From Cryptomeria japonica (Eukaryota > Streptophyta > Pinopsida > Cupressales > Cupressaceae): 64,000 nt of DNA. Below, piece after piece: positions 22,647 through 33,595 of the stretch. Every line of letters begins with the position of its first letter. Positions within the stretch are counted from its first letter, which is position 1. The notes beneath the pieces are model-generated. The model searched no databases. It had not been told where the DNA came from and saw only the letters and a list, made by a program, of their open reading frames with translations. The position numbers and the translations under genes are program-made. Location: NCBI RefSeq assembly GCF_030272615.1, contig NC_081414.1, forward strand, positions 50,191,136 through 50,255,135. Direction: 5' to 3'.

Positions 22647-24398
22647 TGTTGGCAATATAACATTATAACAAACAATGAAATATTGTTGGCATTTCAATAA
22701 GGATATTGAGAAGGTTGTTGATAATTATGGATATAACTGATTAAGGATGTTTACTGTCTTGATATTATTATTTTGTCATTGATGTCAAGAAATTGATTTT
22801 CTAATTCAGTATGATGTTGCCATATCTTGAGAAGTATGATTTAAAGAGTATAAAGATGTCGGTAAAAGACACAGGAAAGAAAATGATGAATAAGGGGATG
22901 AATAAGGTATTCAATGGGCAACTATTACCGAGTTAGACAATGATGAGATCATGATGTTTAGATTGTTTTAACATCATACATATGTTGTAAATTGTAAGGA
23001 GAATACTATACTATGTTACCAAGCAAAGAACCTAGTTGGTAAAACCCTAAGGTTATCGCTATCGGTATGCAAGATGAAGGAAGCTGATGAGCTGGAATTG
23101 ATTAAATGATTGGTATGCTGTGCATGAAGTTTGTTAAGAATATAAGGCAATGGAAAGTCAGCATGAAGATCTACAGCGCAGATTGAACCGCAATACCCTG
23201 GCACAAGTTCCAAGAAATATATGCAAGTTCCAAGGCGGGGTAAAACGTTTTCAGATCGAAAGATGCATTGAACCTGGACAAGATTGAAGATCTGATGGCT
23301 ATGATTGATCATGGGAAATGTGATCAAGGTGATTAAGCGGTTAGCTATTGTTTATAAATAGGAAACTGTTGATAAACAATGCATGCGGGCAAGTGTATGC
23401 ACAGGGATGCTACATAGTGATTACCGAGCACAGAAGCTTGAAGACCTGTTTGAATAACAGAGTATAGAAGCCCAGCAGATGGACAAGATTAGTTCTATGT
23501 CTAGATTGTATTGAACAAATAAGAATCTGCTTTAGCATTTTAGATGTGAAGTTGCAGATAGATTTTTATTACTGTTATTTTGTGAAAGTGACAAAATCTC
23601 TTAACCGAGTGGACTTAACAGTCTTATTTGTAAAACCCTCTAGCAAGGTGACATTCTGATTGAGTGTTTGATTTCCTTTAACAAGGTCACTTCTAACAAG
23701 GTGAAGATCCTAACAGATCTGAGGGAAATCTCTTAACTGGGTCACATCTAGCAATGTGTTTGTAATCTTTAATAGGATTTGCTTTTAACCGAGCATACTC
23801 TAGAAGAGTATATTTCTTAGTGGGTCCGAAATCCCACAGTGGTTTTTCCCCATTTGGGTTTCCACGTTAAATCTGGTGTTATGAGGTTTATGATGTTTAT
23901 ATGCTTTTGAGTTTGCATGTTTAACAATTTTGGTTATACTACTAAAGTATATGTTACCGAGGTTGAATATGATGTTTTTATGGAAGATTAAGGCTGTATG
24001 ATTCACCCTGTTTACCCTCTTGGGTAAACGGTTAAATGCAGAAAGTAAATGCACAGAACATAATGGAAATATATTAAATAACTAGCCTCTTTATTAATTC
24101 CACAGTCCATGTACAATAAGTGCTTATAACATTACATCTGACACGACTAACATGATCATACTTCGAAGAAAAGGTACACAATATATAATTCCCGAAGGGG
24201 TGCGACACAACCGTCGCGACTCCAACTACCTACCCGTCGGCTAACTAACTGACCGCTGTAACTCATTATTACCGACGACAACATAAACATAATATAACAA
24301 CATAACATAATGATTATTCCCGACAACACCCCCCCCCCCCCGCTCTCTCATCTTGTTGGCTATTGGATATATACTTACATTAAGTATCAAAACTATCA
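22647..24398 (+). repeat. 5' LTR of the second Copia element (interrupted)
   Basis: Contains a solo LTR at 24009-24328. It lacks roughly 90 bp present in the 3' LTR around 29230-29330. The R-U5 part (23580-23870) holds repeated TAAC-type mini-hairpins such as GATCCTAACAGATC (23706-23719), then the GTGGG...CCCAC hairpin and GTGGTTTTTCCC. Confidence 0.9.
24009..24328 (-). mobile_element. Small solo LTR inside the Copia 5' LTR
   Basis: This 320-bp block is absent from the partner LTR. On the minus strand it starts TGTTGTCGGG, has a TATA-like AATTATATATTG and a polyadenylation-like AATAAAGAGG, and ends GGGTAAACA. It is followed by a run of 13 C (24329-24341) where the target duplication should be, so the duplication cannot be read. 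Confidence 0.7.
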
Positions 24399-24400
24399 AT

Positions 24401-24412
24401 TGGTATCAGAGC
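24401..24412 (+). other. Primer binding site, initiator tRNA-Met
   Basis: TGGTATCAGAGC starts two bases after the 5' LTR. Confidence 0.95.
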
Positions 24413-24462
24413 TTTGGACTCCAGAAGAAAAGTTTAAAGGCACTTGAGTTAAAGATCCAAAG

Positions 24463-25884
24463 ATGTATAAGAGGGATGCACCAAAGTTGAACAAGTCAAG
24501 TTTCTCTACATGGCAGAAAAGGATGAAGCTGCACCTATCAGGAGTTGGAGAATATGTTGTATACTATCTGGAAAATGATTTTGTTACACCGAGTACCTAT
24601 CCATTGACTATGGAAGAGATAAAGGCAAAGCAAGAACATATTCAAGCAATGATTGAAATAACATCTGCATTGACCGATTCAGAGTTTAATGATCTAGAAG
24701 GCTGCAATGATGCAAAGGCTATGTGGGATAAGCTCATATCAATATATGGAGGAGATGAACATGTTCAAAGAGCAAAAGTAGACAGTCTAAGAGGACAACT
24801 TGAATCTATGAGGATGAATGAAGGTGAGAACATAACTCAGTACAGTACAAGACTAAAGGAGATTGTCAATCAAATCAAAGGAGCAGGTGGAACTATTGAA
24901 GAAAAGGATATAACAAGTAAGTTGTTAAGAACCCTTCTACCAGCTTATGCAATCCGAGTCTCTGCAATCAATGAATTGAGGTCTGTACCTAATATGTCAG
25001 TTTCTTTAGATGCTACTATTGGTAAGTTACATGCATTTGAGTTAAGTAACTTTGATAACAGTGGATCTTCGGTAAACAAAGTTGAATCTGCATTTAGTTT
25101 TTTTTTCAATGAAAGAAAGTATAAGTACTCTGAAGGAGATCACAGTGGAGCAAGTGAAAGATTTCGTAAGAACATGGAAGAAGTACACAAACTGTATGAG
25201 GAAATCAGAAAGCAAGAAGAGTTTGAAGCACTATTAGCCAAAAGGTTACCGAGAGGCAAAGGTAAGTATAAAGGAAAACTACCTTTGAAATGTTTCAATT
25301 GTGATAAAATAGGACATATGGCTTCTAACTGTCCTGACAAAGATTCTACTGAAAAGAGAGATTACCGAGATGACAGACAGAAAGACAATCATTATAGAGG
25401 ACACCGAGACTTCAGAAGAAGAGATAGAAAGACATGTTTAATAGCTGATGAGGAATCCAATGATGATAAATCAGACGATACTGATACAGAAGAAGTAGTT
25501 TATGTGGCTATCAAAGATGGATCAGATGAAGAAAGGTATGAAGAAAAAGCCCTAATATCTCACATAAACACTAATGATTCTTGGATTATAGATAGTGGAT
25601 GCTCACATCATATGACAGGTGATAAACACAAGTTTGTTAAATTAGAAGATTATGATGGAGGCTATGTTAGATTTGGTAATGATGCACCATGTCCGGTGAA
25701 AGGTAAAGGATCTATAACACTTCTTGACAATGCAAGATGCAATGATGTTTATTGGGTTGAAGGTTTGAAATACAATTTGTTGAGTGTAGCACAACTAAAC
25801 AACACAGGTTACCGAATAGAATTTCAGAAAAGAATTGTCAAAGTTCATGACAAGAATGGAAAGTTAGCTGCTACCGAGACATAA
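24463..25884 (+). pseudogene. Copia gag and protease
   Basis: Opens with MYKRDAPKLNKSSFSTWQ, then the gag capsid region (UBN2-like: LEGCNDAKAMWDKLISIYGG, LRTLLPAYAIRVSA), zinc knuckle CFNCDKIGHMASNC and protease motif WIIDSGCSHHMTG. The frame ends at TAA 25882-25884. The expected GAG-pre-integrase domain (zinc-binding H-H-C-C) is missing, because the sequence jumps from KLAAT to the integrase start GILDLVHTDLCGP in another frame. Confidence 0.9.
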
Positions 25885-25918
25885 ACAAAAGGTAACTTCT
25901 AAGGGAATTTTAGATCTA

Positions 25919-26683
25919 GTGCATACTGATCTTTGTGGTCCTATGAAAGTTCAAAGTTATTATGGTGATAAATATTTCATATTATTTGTAGATGACTATT
26001 CAAGGATGATGTCAGTAATGTTTTTAAAAGAAAAATCAGAAGCTTTTCAAACGTTTAAATGGTACAAGACAAGAGTTGAAAATGAAACAGGAAGACAACT
26101 AAAATGTCTTAGATCAGATAGAGGAGGAGAGTTCACATTTGATGAATTCAACTTATTTTGCATTGATCATGGTATTAAAAGACAAGTCTCTGCACCGAGA
26201 ACTCCACAGCAGAATGGAATAGCTGAGAGAAGAAACAGATCTATTGTGGATTGTGCTAGAACACTGATGATTGAAAAGAAGGTGCCACAAACATTTTAGA
26301 GAGAAGCAATAAGCACAGCAGTTTACACCTTAAACCGAGTACAATTGAAGAAAGGTACTTTGAAGACACCATATGAAATCTGGTATGATAAGAAACCTAA
26401 TGTAAGTTATTTTAAAATCTTTGGAAGTAGATACTATGTTCACAAAGATGATAGAAATGGCAAGTTTGATCAGAAAAGTGAAGAAGGAACATTTCTAGGT
26501 TATTCCTCTAGAAGCAAAGCATTTAAATGTCTGATCAAATCATCTAACAAAATAGTAGAAAGTGCAAATGTGAAAATTGATGAATTTGCAGAAAGAAATG
26601 ATGAAGGAAATTCTAAGGAACCAGAAGACTATGATGAATTTGTCTATGTTCAACCGACAAGTCTTAGCGAGAAAATTGTTTAA
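25919..26683 (+). pseudogene. Copia integrase, with amber stop
   Basis: HTDLCGPMKV, FVDDYSRMMSV, RSDRGGEFTFDEF and TPQQNGIAERRNR give the D-D-E core. TAG at 26297-26299 replaces an expected Trp after VPQTF; the frame then continues (REAISTAVYTLNRVQ to the C-terminal SRSKAFKCLI) to a TAA at 26681-26683. The frame is the same as in the RT segment, so the only frameshift is the deletion before 25919. Confidence 0.9.
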
Positions 26684-26704
26684 GAAAATGAAGAGAATAT
26701 CCAG

Positions 26705-28390
26705 TTGCCGAGTAATGAAGAAGATCATATAGAGCTTACCAAGCCTGTATTAGCCAAGTATGTCAAAAGACATCATGCACCAAGTCAGATTATAGGAGAT
26801 AAAGATGATCCAGTGATGACAAGGAACAAACTGAGACAGAACACATGTTTGATATCTGAATTTGAACCGAGAATAGTGAAAGAGGCATTTAACAGTGAAG
26901 ATTGGATAAATGTCATGACAGAGGAGATTGATCAAATCAAGAAGAATGACACATGGACACTAATCCCAAGACTGAAGGACAAAAATGTAATCGGTACAAA
27001 GTGGATTTTCAGAAACAAGCTAAATGAAAAAGGAGAGGTCATTCGAAACAAAGCAAGACTAGTTTGCAAAGGTTATGCTCAAGAAGAAGGAATTGATTAT
27101 GGTGAAACTTTTGCACCTGTTGCTAGACTTGAAGGAGTAAGAACATTGTTGGCATATGCTGCTTTCAAAAACTTCAAGGTATATCAAATGGATGTCAAAT
27201 CTGCATTTCTGAATGGAATATTAGAAGAAGAAGTTTTTATTGAACAACCTGAAGGATTTGTTGAAGACAATAATAAAGATCAGGTATGTAAATTGAACAA
27301 AGCTTTATATGGTTTGACACAAGCACCTAGAGCATGGTATGAAAGATTGCACTCTTATTTGATTAAGATTGGTTTTATAAGGACAAGTGAGAACAACAAT
27401 ATGTACATGAAGAATGATGAAAATGGAATACTGATCTCAGCCATATTTTTTGATGATATTATATTTTGTGGAAATGACTCTTTATGCAAGAACTTTGGAA
27501 ATGAAATGAGCAAAGAATTTGAGATGTCATTAATCGGTGAGATAAAGTATTTTATAGGTTTACAGATACTGCAAATGAAAAATGAGATTTTCATTATTCA
27601 ATCCAAGTACATAAAGGAAATCCCGAGGAAATTTGGAATGGAGGATTCAAAACCAGTAAGTACTCCTATGACTACCAATTGTAAATTATCAAAGAATGAT
27701 GAATCTGCATCTGTTGGTGAGACACTTTACCGATCTATGATTGGAAAACTACAATATGTTGTTCACAGCAGACCAGACATAGCACATGCAGTAGGTATAG
27801 TTGCAAGATTCTCTGCAGATCCTAAGGAAACACACATGACAACAATCAAAAGAATTTTTAGATACTTGAAACACACAGAGGATTATGGCTTAGTATATCA
27901 GAAAGGAAATGATTTTGATTTAAAAGTTTATACTGATGCTGATTGGGCAGGCAACATTGATGACAGAAAAAGCACAAGTGGAGGAACTTTCTTTATAGGA
28001 GAAAGACTAGTGAGTTGGCTTAGCAAGAAACAAGGATGTGTTTCACAGTCAACAGCAGAAGCTGAATACGTTGCTGCAGCATTGAATTGTACCAACATTG
28101 CATGGATCAAACAACTGTTTGAAGGTATAAATGAGAAAGTTACCGAGCCAGTAACTATATTCTGTGACAATACTAGTGCCATTAATATTTCAAAAAATCC
28201 TGTTATGCACTCTAAGATAAGACAAAGCACATCTCTATCAAATATCATTATCTTAGAGAAGAAAGTGGTGTTGGAGTATGTTAGCACAAAGGAACAAATA
28301 GCAGATATCTTCACCAAGCCACTACCAAGGGACACTTTTGAATATCTCAGAAGTAAGTTAGGGGTCGTACCCCTATCTTCTACTCACTGA
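26705..28390 (+). pseudogene. Copia reverse transcriptase and RNase H
   Basis: RT motifs are [52 protein letters not shown] and [18 protein letters not shown]. The catalytic box reads FFDD, keeping both aspartates. RNase H reads [30 protein letters not shown] and [11 protein letters not shown] short deletion after MHSKIRQ removes the usual H-I-x-x-K-Y-H-F motif. It ends with [20 protein letters not shown] shortly before the purine tract. The piece itself has no stops. Confidence 0.9.
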
Positions 28391-28802
28391 TCGAGTTCGG
28401 TGAAAGCATCAATCCGATGACTCTATCGAATATCTTTTAGGAGTTGATGCTGATTTACACGCTTTAGGATGTTTTCTAAAGGTGTACAGGAAATATTACA
28501 GGGAACAGGAATTGAAGACAAAATGCTCTGACCGAGACAAAATTGATACACAACAGCAGGAAATCACTTCATACAGGAAGAAATTATGTTTTAGTTCTTT
28601 ACTTTTTGGCATTGTTGTCAAAGGGGGAGAAGACTAATAAAAAGGGGAGAAGACTGAGATTAGAAAGAAGAAGACTAAAATTGGAAAGAAGACTGAAGAA
28701 AACAAGAGAAGTCTAATGTATGGGGGAGAGCATTTCAGCATTTCAGAATCACAGCAATCCGAATCTTTTAAGGTCAAATCAATTGGTTTTGCCATCAATG
28801 CC

Positions 28803-28814
28803 AAAGGGGGAGAT
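28803..28814 (+). other. Polypurine tract
   Basis: AAAGGGGGAGAT directly precedes the 3' LTR. Confidence 0.85.
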
Positions 28815-30323
28815 TGTTGGCAATATAACATTATAACAGACAATGAAAGATTGTTGGCATTTCAATAAGGATATTGAGAAGGTTGTTAATGATTATGAAT
28901 ATAACTGATTAAGGATGTTTACTGTCTTAATATTATTATTTTGTCATTGATGTCAAGAAATTGATTTTCTAATTCAGTATGATTTTGCCATATCTTGAGA
29001 AGTATGATTTAAAGAGTATAAAGATGTCGGTAAAGGACACAGAAAAGAATATGATGAATAAGGGGATGAATAAGGTATTCAATGGGCAACTATTACCGAG
29101 TCAGACAATGATGAGATCATGATGTTTAGACTGTTTTAACATCATACGTATGTTGTAAATTGTAAGGATAATACTATACTATGTTAATATGCAAAGAACC
29201 TAGTCGGTAAACCCTAAGGTTATTGCTATCGGTTAATGAAGGCGGAATGTCTATCAAGTGAAGTTTAGTATTTACCGAGTTGTAATCGAGCTATAACAGA
29301 ATGCATTAAATGGTTACATGCATTATTTAATGAAGAAAGCTGATGAGCTGGAACTGATTAAATGATTGGTATGCCATGCATGAAGTTTGTTAAGAATCTA
29401 AGGCAATGGAATGTCGGCATGAAGATCTACAGCGCAGATTGAACCGCAATACCCTGGCACAAGTTCCAAGAAATATATGCAAGTTCCAAGGCGGGGTAAA
29501 ACGTTTTCAGATCGAAAGATGCATTGAACCTGGACAAGATTGAAGATCTGATGGCCATGATTGATCATGGGAAATGTGATCAAGGAGATTAAGCTGTTAG
29601 CTATTGTTTATAAATAGGAAACTGTTGATAAACAATGCATGCGGGCAAGTGTATGCACAGGGATGCTACATAGTGATTACCGAGCACAGAAGCTTGAAGA
29701 CTTGTTTGAATAACAGAGTATAGAAGCCCAGTAGATGGACAAGATTAGTTCTATGTCTAGATTGTATTGAACAAATAAGAATCTGCTTTAGCATTTTAGA
29801 TGTGAAGTTGCAGATATATTTTTATTACTGTTATTTTGTGAAAGTGACAAAATCTCTTAACCGAGTGGACTTAACAGTCTTATTTGTAAAACCCTCTAGC
29901 AAGGTGACATTCTGATTGAGTGTTTGAAATCCTTTAACGAGGTCACTTCTAACAAGGTAAAGATCCTAACAGAACTGAGGGAAATCCCTTAACCGGGTCA
30001 CATCTAGCAATGTGTTTGTAATCTTTAACAGGATTTGCTTTTAACCGAGCATACTCTAGAAGAGTATGTTTCTTAGTGGGTCCGAAATCCCACAGTGGTT
30101 TTTCCCTATTTGGGTTTCCACGTTAAATCTGGTGTTATGAGGTTTATGATGTTTATATGCTTTTGAGTTTGCATGTTTAACAGTTTTGGTTATATTACTA
30201 AAGTATATGTTACCGAGGTTGAATCTGATGTTTTTATGGAAGATTAAGGTTGTATGATTCACCCTGCCTCTCTCATCTTGTTGGCTATTGGATCTGTACT
30301 TACATTAAGTATTAGAACTATCA
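28815..30323 (+). repeat. 3' LTR of the second Copia element
   Basis: 1509 bp, without the solo LTR insertion. The conserved R-U5 hairpin region is at 29850-30125. It ends ACTATCA before the target duplication CGTAC. Confidence 0.95.
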
Positions 30324-30328
30324 CGTAC

Positions 30329-31209
30329 CCCCAGTCACCCACACACGACACACCACGGGTGTCGGAGGGAGCGGCGCAGGGGCTCAAACACAACTACAGC
30401 CACCACAGGGGAGACGACCCCCATCAATGGCAAGTAAACAAAAACTGCCGAAGTTCAATGGCGACGGGAAGGAAGATCCCGTTTGCCATTGTCAAAGGTG
30501 TGAAACCATATGGTTAGCAAACGGTGTTACCGATCAATATGAATGGGTAACACAATTCTTAGCAACCTTGAGAGGAGTGGCCATAGATTGGTACTCAGAT
30601 ATGGACAAGGCCAAAGTCGGCACATGCCCCGACCTGAAGAAGGAGTTTGGGATAGAGTTCTGCCTCCTGAGAGATCTCAACGAAATAGTCGCCAAGATCT
30701 ATGGAACGAAGCAGAAGAAGAACGAGACTGTTCGAGCCTATAGTCGGCGACTGAAGGAACTATTGGGAAAAATGGAGAGTCAACCAGCAGATGGGTTGAA
30801 AAAGCGATGGTTCGTGGAGGGACTTAAACACTCCCTCTGAAAGAAGATGAAAATCGTTCCACCTACATCATACGAAGACGCATACAATAAAGCGATGGAT
30901 CTCGAGAGCGAGACCAAGACATCGAAGAAAAAAAAGGATAGCTCGTTCGAGGAGGATGACTCTTCACAGGAAAGCTGGAACGATGGTGAGGCTGGCAAGC
31001 GGGTGCAAGCGCTCCAGAAACACATGGAGCGAATGAGGAGGGAGTTCAAAACAATGAGAAGCACCGGTCAGACTGAAGGGTACATATGGTGCACTGAGTG
31101 CAAAGAGGAGGGGCATACAAAGGGTACTTGCCCAAAGAAAGCATTCTGCGAGATTTGCCAAGTGATGGGACACTCCACCAAGGAGTGCCCATACAACATG
31201 AAAACGTGA
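30329..31209 (+). pseudogene. gypsy gag: capsid and zinc knuckles
   Basis: Continues gag after the Copia element. MASKQKLPKFNGDGKEDP (from 30427) begins the Retrotrans_gag domain, with WYSDMDKAKVG and LKKRWFVEGLKHSL. A TGA at 30838-30840 interrupts it. Two knuckles follow, CTECKEEGHTKGTC and CEICQVMGHSTKEC, then a second TGA at 31207-31209. All segments are in one frame. Confidence 0.85.
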
Positions 31210-31218
31210 AGTACGCAA

Positions 31219-31836
31219 ATGAACCAAGTGCTATTCACAGAGCAGGCCACAACATTCGCACCAGCGAGTATGGGGCAACAAACTAACACAACGACATCAT
31301 CTGGAGGATACCGGGATAACGGATGCGGCGGCGGAAGAAATAACAACAATAACAATAACAGAAACCGGATCCAGTATGACACCAAGGGTCGGCCAATGAT
31401 CCAGTGTATGGCCTGCAGTCAGTGGGGACACTTCGCCCGCGATAGCTCCAAGGAAGCCAACCCTCAGCACCTCTGCTGATGGTGCGGGCCAGGCGACCAT
31501 GAGGACGCAAATTGCCCTAAACCTGGTGTAAACCTCCTAAACATAGAACCCACGAAAGCATAAGTATTGGAAATCACAAGGGCGTAGGCCAAACAGGGTG
31601 CATACCCAAATCCCCACACGGAGACAGTGAGAGTGCGGGAAGCAAGAGACGAGATCACAAAGGAAATGGCCGCACAAGGACAGAACAGCCACCAGACCTC
31701 AAATCCGCCACGAAGGAGGGGAGAAGAGGAAATCTTATGGCAAATATTGCAAATGGAGGTACTCGTGAGAATACAAGACCTACTGGAGGACGTGTTGCAG
31801 TAAAAAACAGCTATCTTAAACTCTGTACCCTCACAG
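31219..31836 (+). pseudogene. gypsy gag C-terminus and spacer to protease
   Basis: In the same frame: an Asn-rich stretch encoded by ACA/AAC repeats and a third knuckle-like motif CMACSQWGHFARDS that has lost its last Cys. A TGA (31477-31479), TAA (31561-31563), TAG (31585-31587) and TAA (31801-31803) follow. The peptide between the stops is charged and has no domain I know. Confidence 0.65.
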
Positions 31837-32793
31837 GTGAAAATGAGGGAGGTCGTGAGCCCCACAGCCGACTCTGTGTTAAGAGAGGTCCTAAGCCCCA
31901 CGGTCGACCCCATGTTGTTGGTAGTCAACAGCGGACGCCAACTGGCAGTGGTAGAAATGGGCATACTGGGGACTACCTTGACAGACACTATTGTGGACGG
32001 AGGGTCAAGAGTAAATGTGCTCCCAGAAGCCACATGGAAAAAACTGGGAAAGCCTACGTTGTGGCTCCCCACGTTCAACCTACTAGGAGTAGGGGTAGAT
32101 CAGCATGGAATTAAACCCCTTGGTACCCTCATGGGCCAGCAAGTGATGATTGGCACGCAGCCATTCGTGCTGGATTTTGTAGTAATTCCCCTGAAGCAGA
32201 AAGGGTATGACGCCATCCTCGGGCGTGGGTGGCTCATTGCAGCAAAAGCAAACCATAACTGGAAGCGGAATACTCTTTCCTTGGAAAAGGTGGGGAGGAA
32301 GTACGTGATCAATCTTCGTACGCAGATGGTTAGTGAGGAGTTGGCATCCTCCTTCGACTCGAAATCTGAGGGAGACCAGATGGCGGAGGGCGGAGACAGA
32401 CGCTGCATGGAGCCTAGTGATGAAGGGGTGTTAAAACTGGAGGCATGCTCAGGGGACGACGGGGACTCCTTGAATGGTCTCTTCCATTGGCAAATGGGAG
32501 ACTATGAAATATTTACTCCCTCAGATGTATTTCCCCCAGAATATGGCGAGTCCAAGGAAGGGAGGGCCTCAGTGAACGAGACACCGGCGCACCAATTCCC
32601 AAAGGGGGAGCCCATTAAATACGAGGAAGCCAATTTAAAGGAGACAAACCTCGGGGGGATGAGTGACCCCAAGATCATCCTTGTCGGAGATGACTGGAAT
32701 CCAGTGTCGAAGGTGGCAGCCTTCAAAATTTTCCTTGAATACAAGGATGTCTTTGCATGGACGTACAAGGACCTGAAGGGTGTGCCCCCATAG
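31837..32793 (+). pseudogene. gypsy aspartic protease
   Basis: Contains TLTDTIVDGGSRVNVLPEAT, a retropepsin-like motif with D-G-G where D-S/T-G is usual, as in Athila/Tat elements. DAILGRGWLIAAKA provides the conserved second motif. A long acidic linker (residues about 160-290) leads into the RT region with KYEEANLKE and FLEYKDVFAWTYKDLKG. The frame closes at TAG 32791-32793, but homology continues in frame. Confidence 0.85.
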
Positions 32794-32814
32794 TTATGTG
32801 TACACCGAATAATA

Positions 32815-33118
32815 TTGGTACCGGGAGCCCAGCTGGTGAGGAAGCGGCCTTACCATATGAACAAGAATTATGCTGCACGGGTGAACGACGAAATTGAGCG
32901 GATGTTGGAAGCGGGCATAATCTTCAAAGTTCAGACAAGCGAATGGGTGTCTCCCATTGTGATTTCCCTCAAGAAAGAGGCCAATCAGATCCGGATCTGT
33001 GTAGACTTTCGATGTCTGAACGCTGTCACTATTAAAGACCCGTTTCCCATACCCTTCACCGACAGCATCTTGTTGGAAGTAGCTGAACATGAAATCTATT
33101 CCTTCATGGATGGGTTCT
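32815..33118 (+). pseudogene. gypsy reverse transcriptase, N-terminal half
   Basis: RRPYHMNKN-like start (RKRPYHMNKNYAARVNDEIE), then MLEAGIIFKVQTSEWVSPIV, RICVDFRCLNAVTIKDPFPI and the motif FMDGF. It is cut at 33118 by a solo LTR and continues in frame at 36525 with SRYNQISIAEED. Confidence 0.9.
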
Positions 33119-33595
33119 TGTTGTGACATATTCACACATCGTCCCATTGTAAATTGGGACCCCTACTTTTTGCTTTTTGGGGTTTGTTTTTCTAGTGTGT
33201 GGCCCCAGAATTAGGGTTTCTTTGAGAGTCTTCCTTAGGGCCTGGTTTTGCTCTTGTCGCTAATTGTGTCTTGCTTGGTGAGTGAGTATCATTCTTCAAG
33301 GTCCAAGACTAGGTCAAGTTGATGAGTGATGAAGTTTGGAATGCCCTGATCCTGAAATCTGGTTGTTTGGAATGTCCTGATCCTGAAATTTGGCTAAGTT
33401 TGGAATGTCCTAATCCTGAAATTTGACGAAGTCTGGAAAATTGAAGAATCCTCCAAAAACTAGTTTTTGCAATATAACTCCTGGAGGTTCGAAACCACTC
33501 TCAAACATCCTAACATTATATATGGAATATAACTTAAAGCTTATACTTAAATGTTATATTCCATAAAATGATCCTTACGGAGAGACCAAAATGTC

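Larger units (their letters stand above)
22647..30323 (+). mobile_element. Ty1/Copia retrotransposon inserted in gypsy gag
   Basis: LTRs 22647-24398 (1752 bp, carrying a 320-bp insertion and a deletion of roughly 90 bp) and 28815-30323 (1509 bp) begin TGTTGGCAATA and end ACTATCA. The target duplication CGTAC lies at 22642-22646 and 30324-30328. Primer site, purine tract and Copia-ordered domains are present. A deletion removes the GAG-pre-integrase region and two stops interrupt pol, so this copy is not autonomous. RT motifs are of the Tork/SIRE kind; the lineage is uncertain. Confidence 0.95.
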
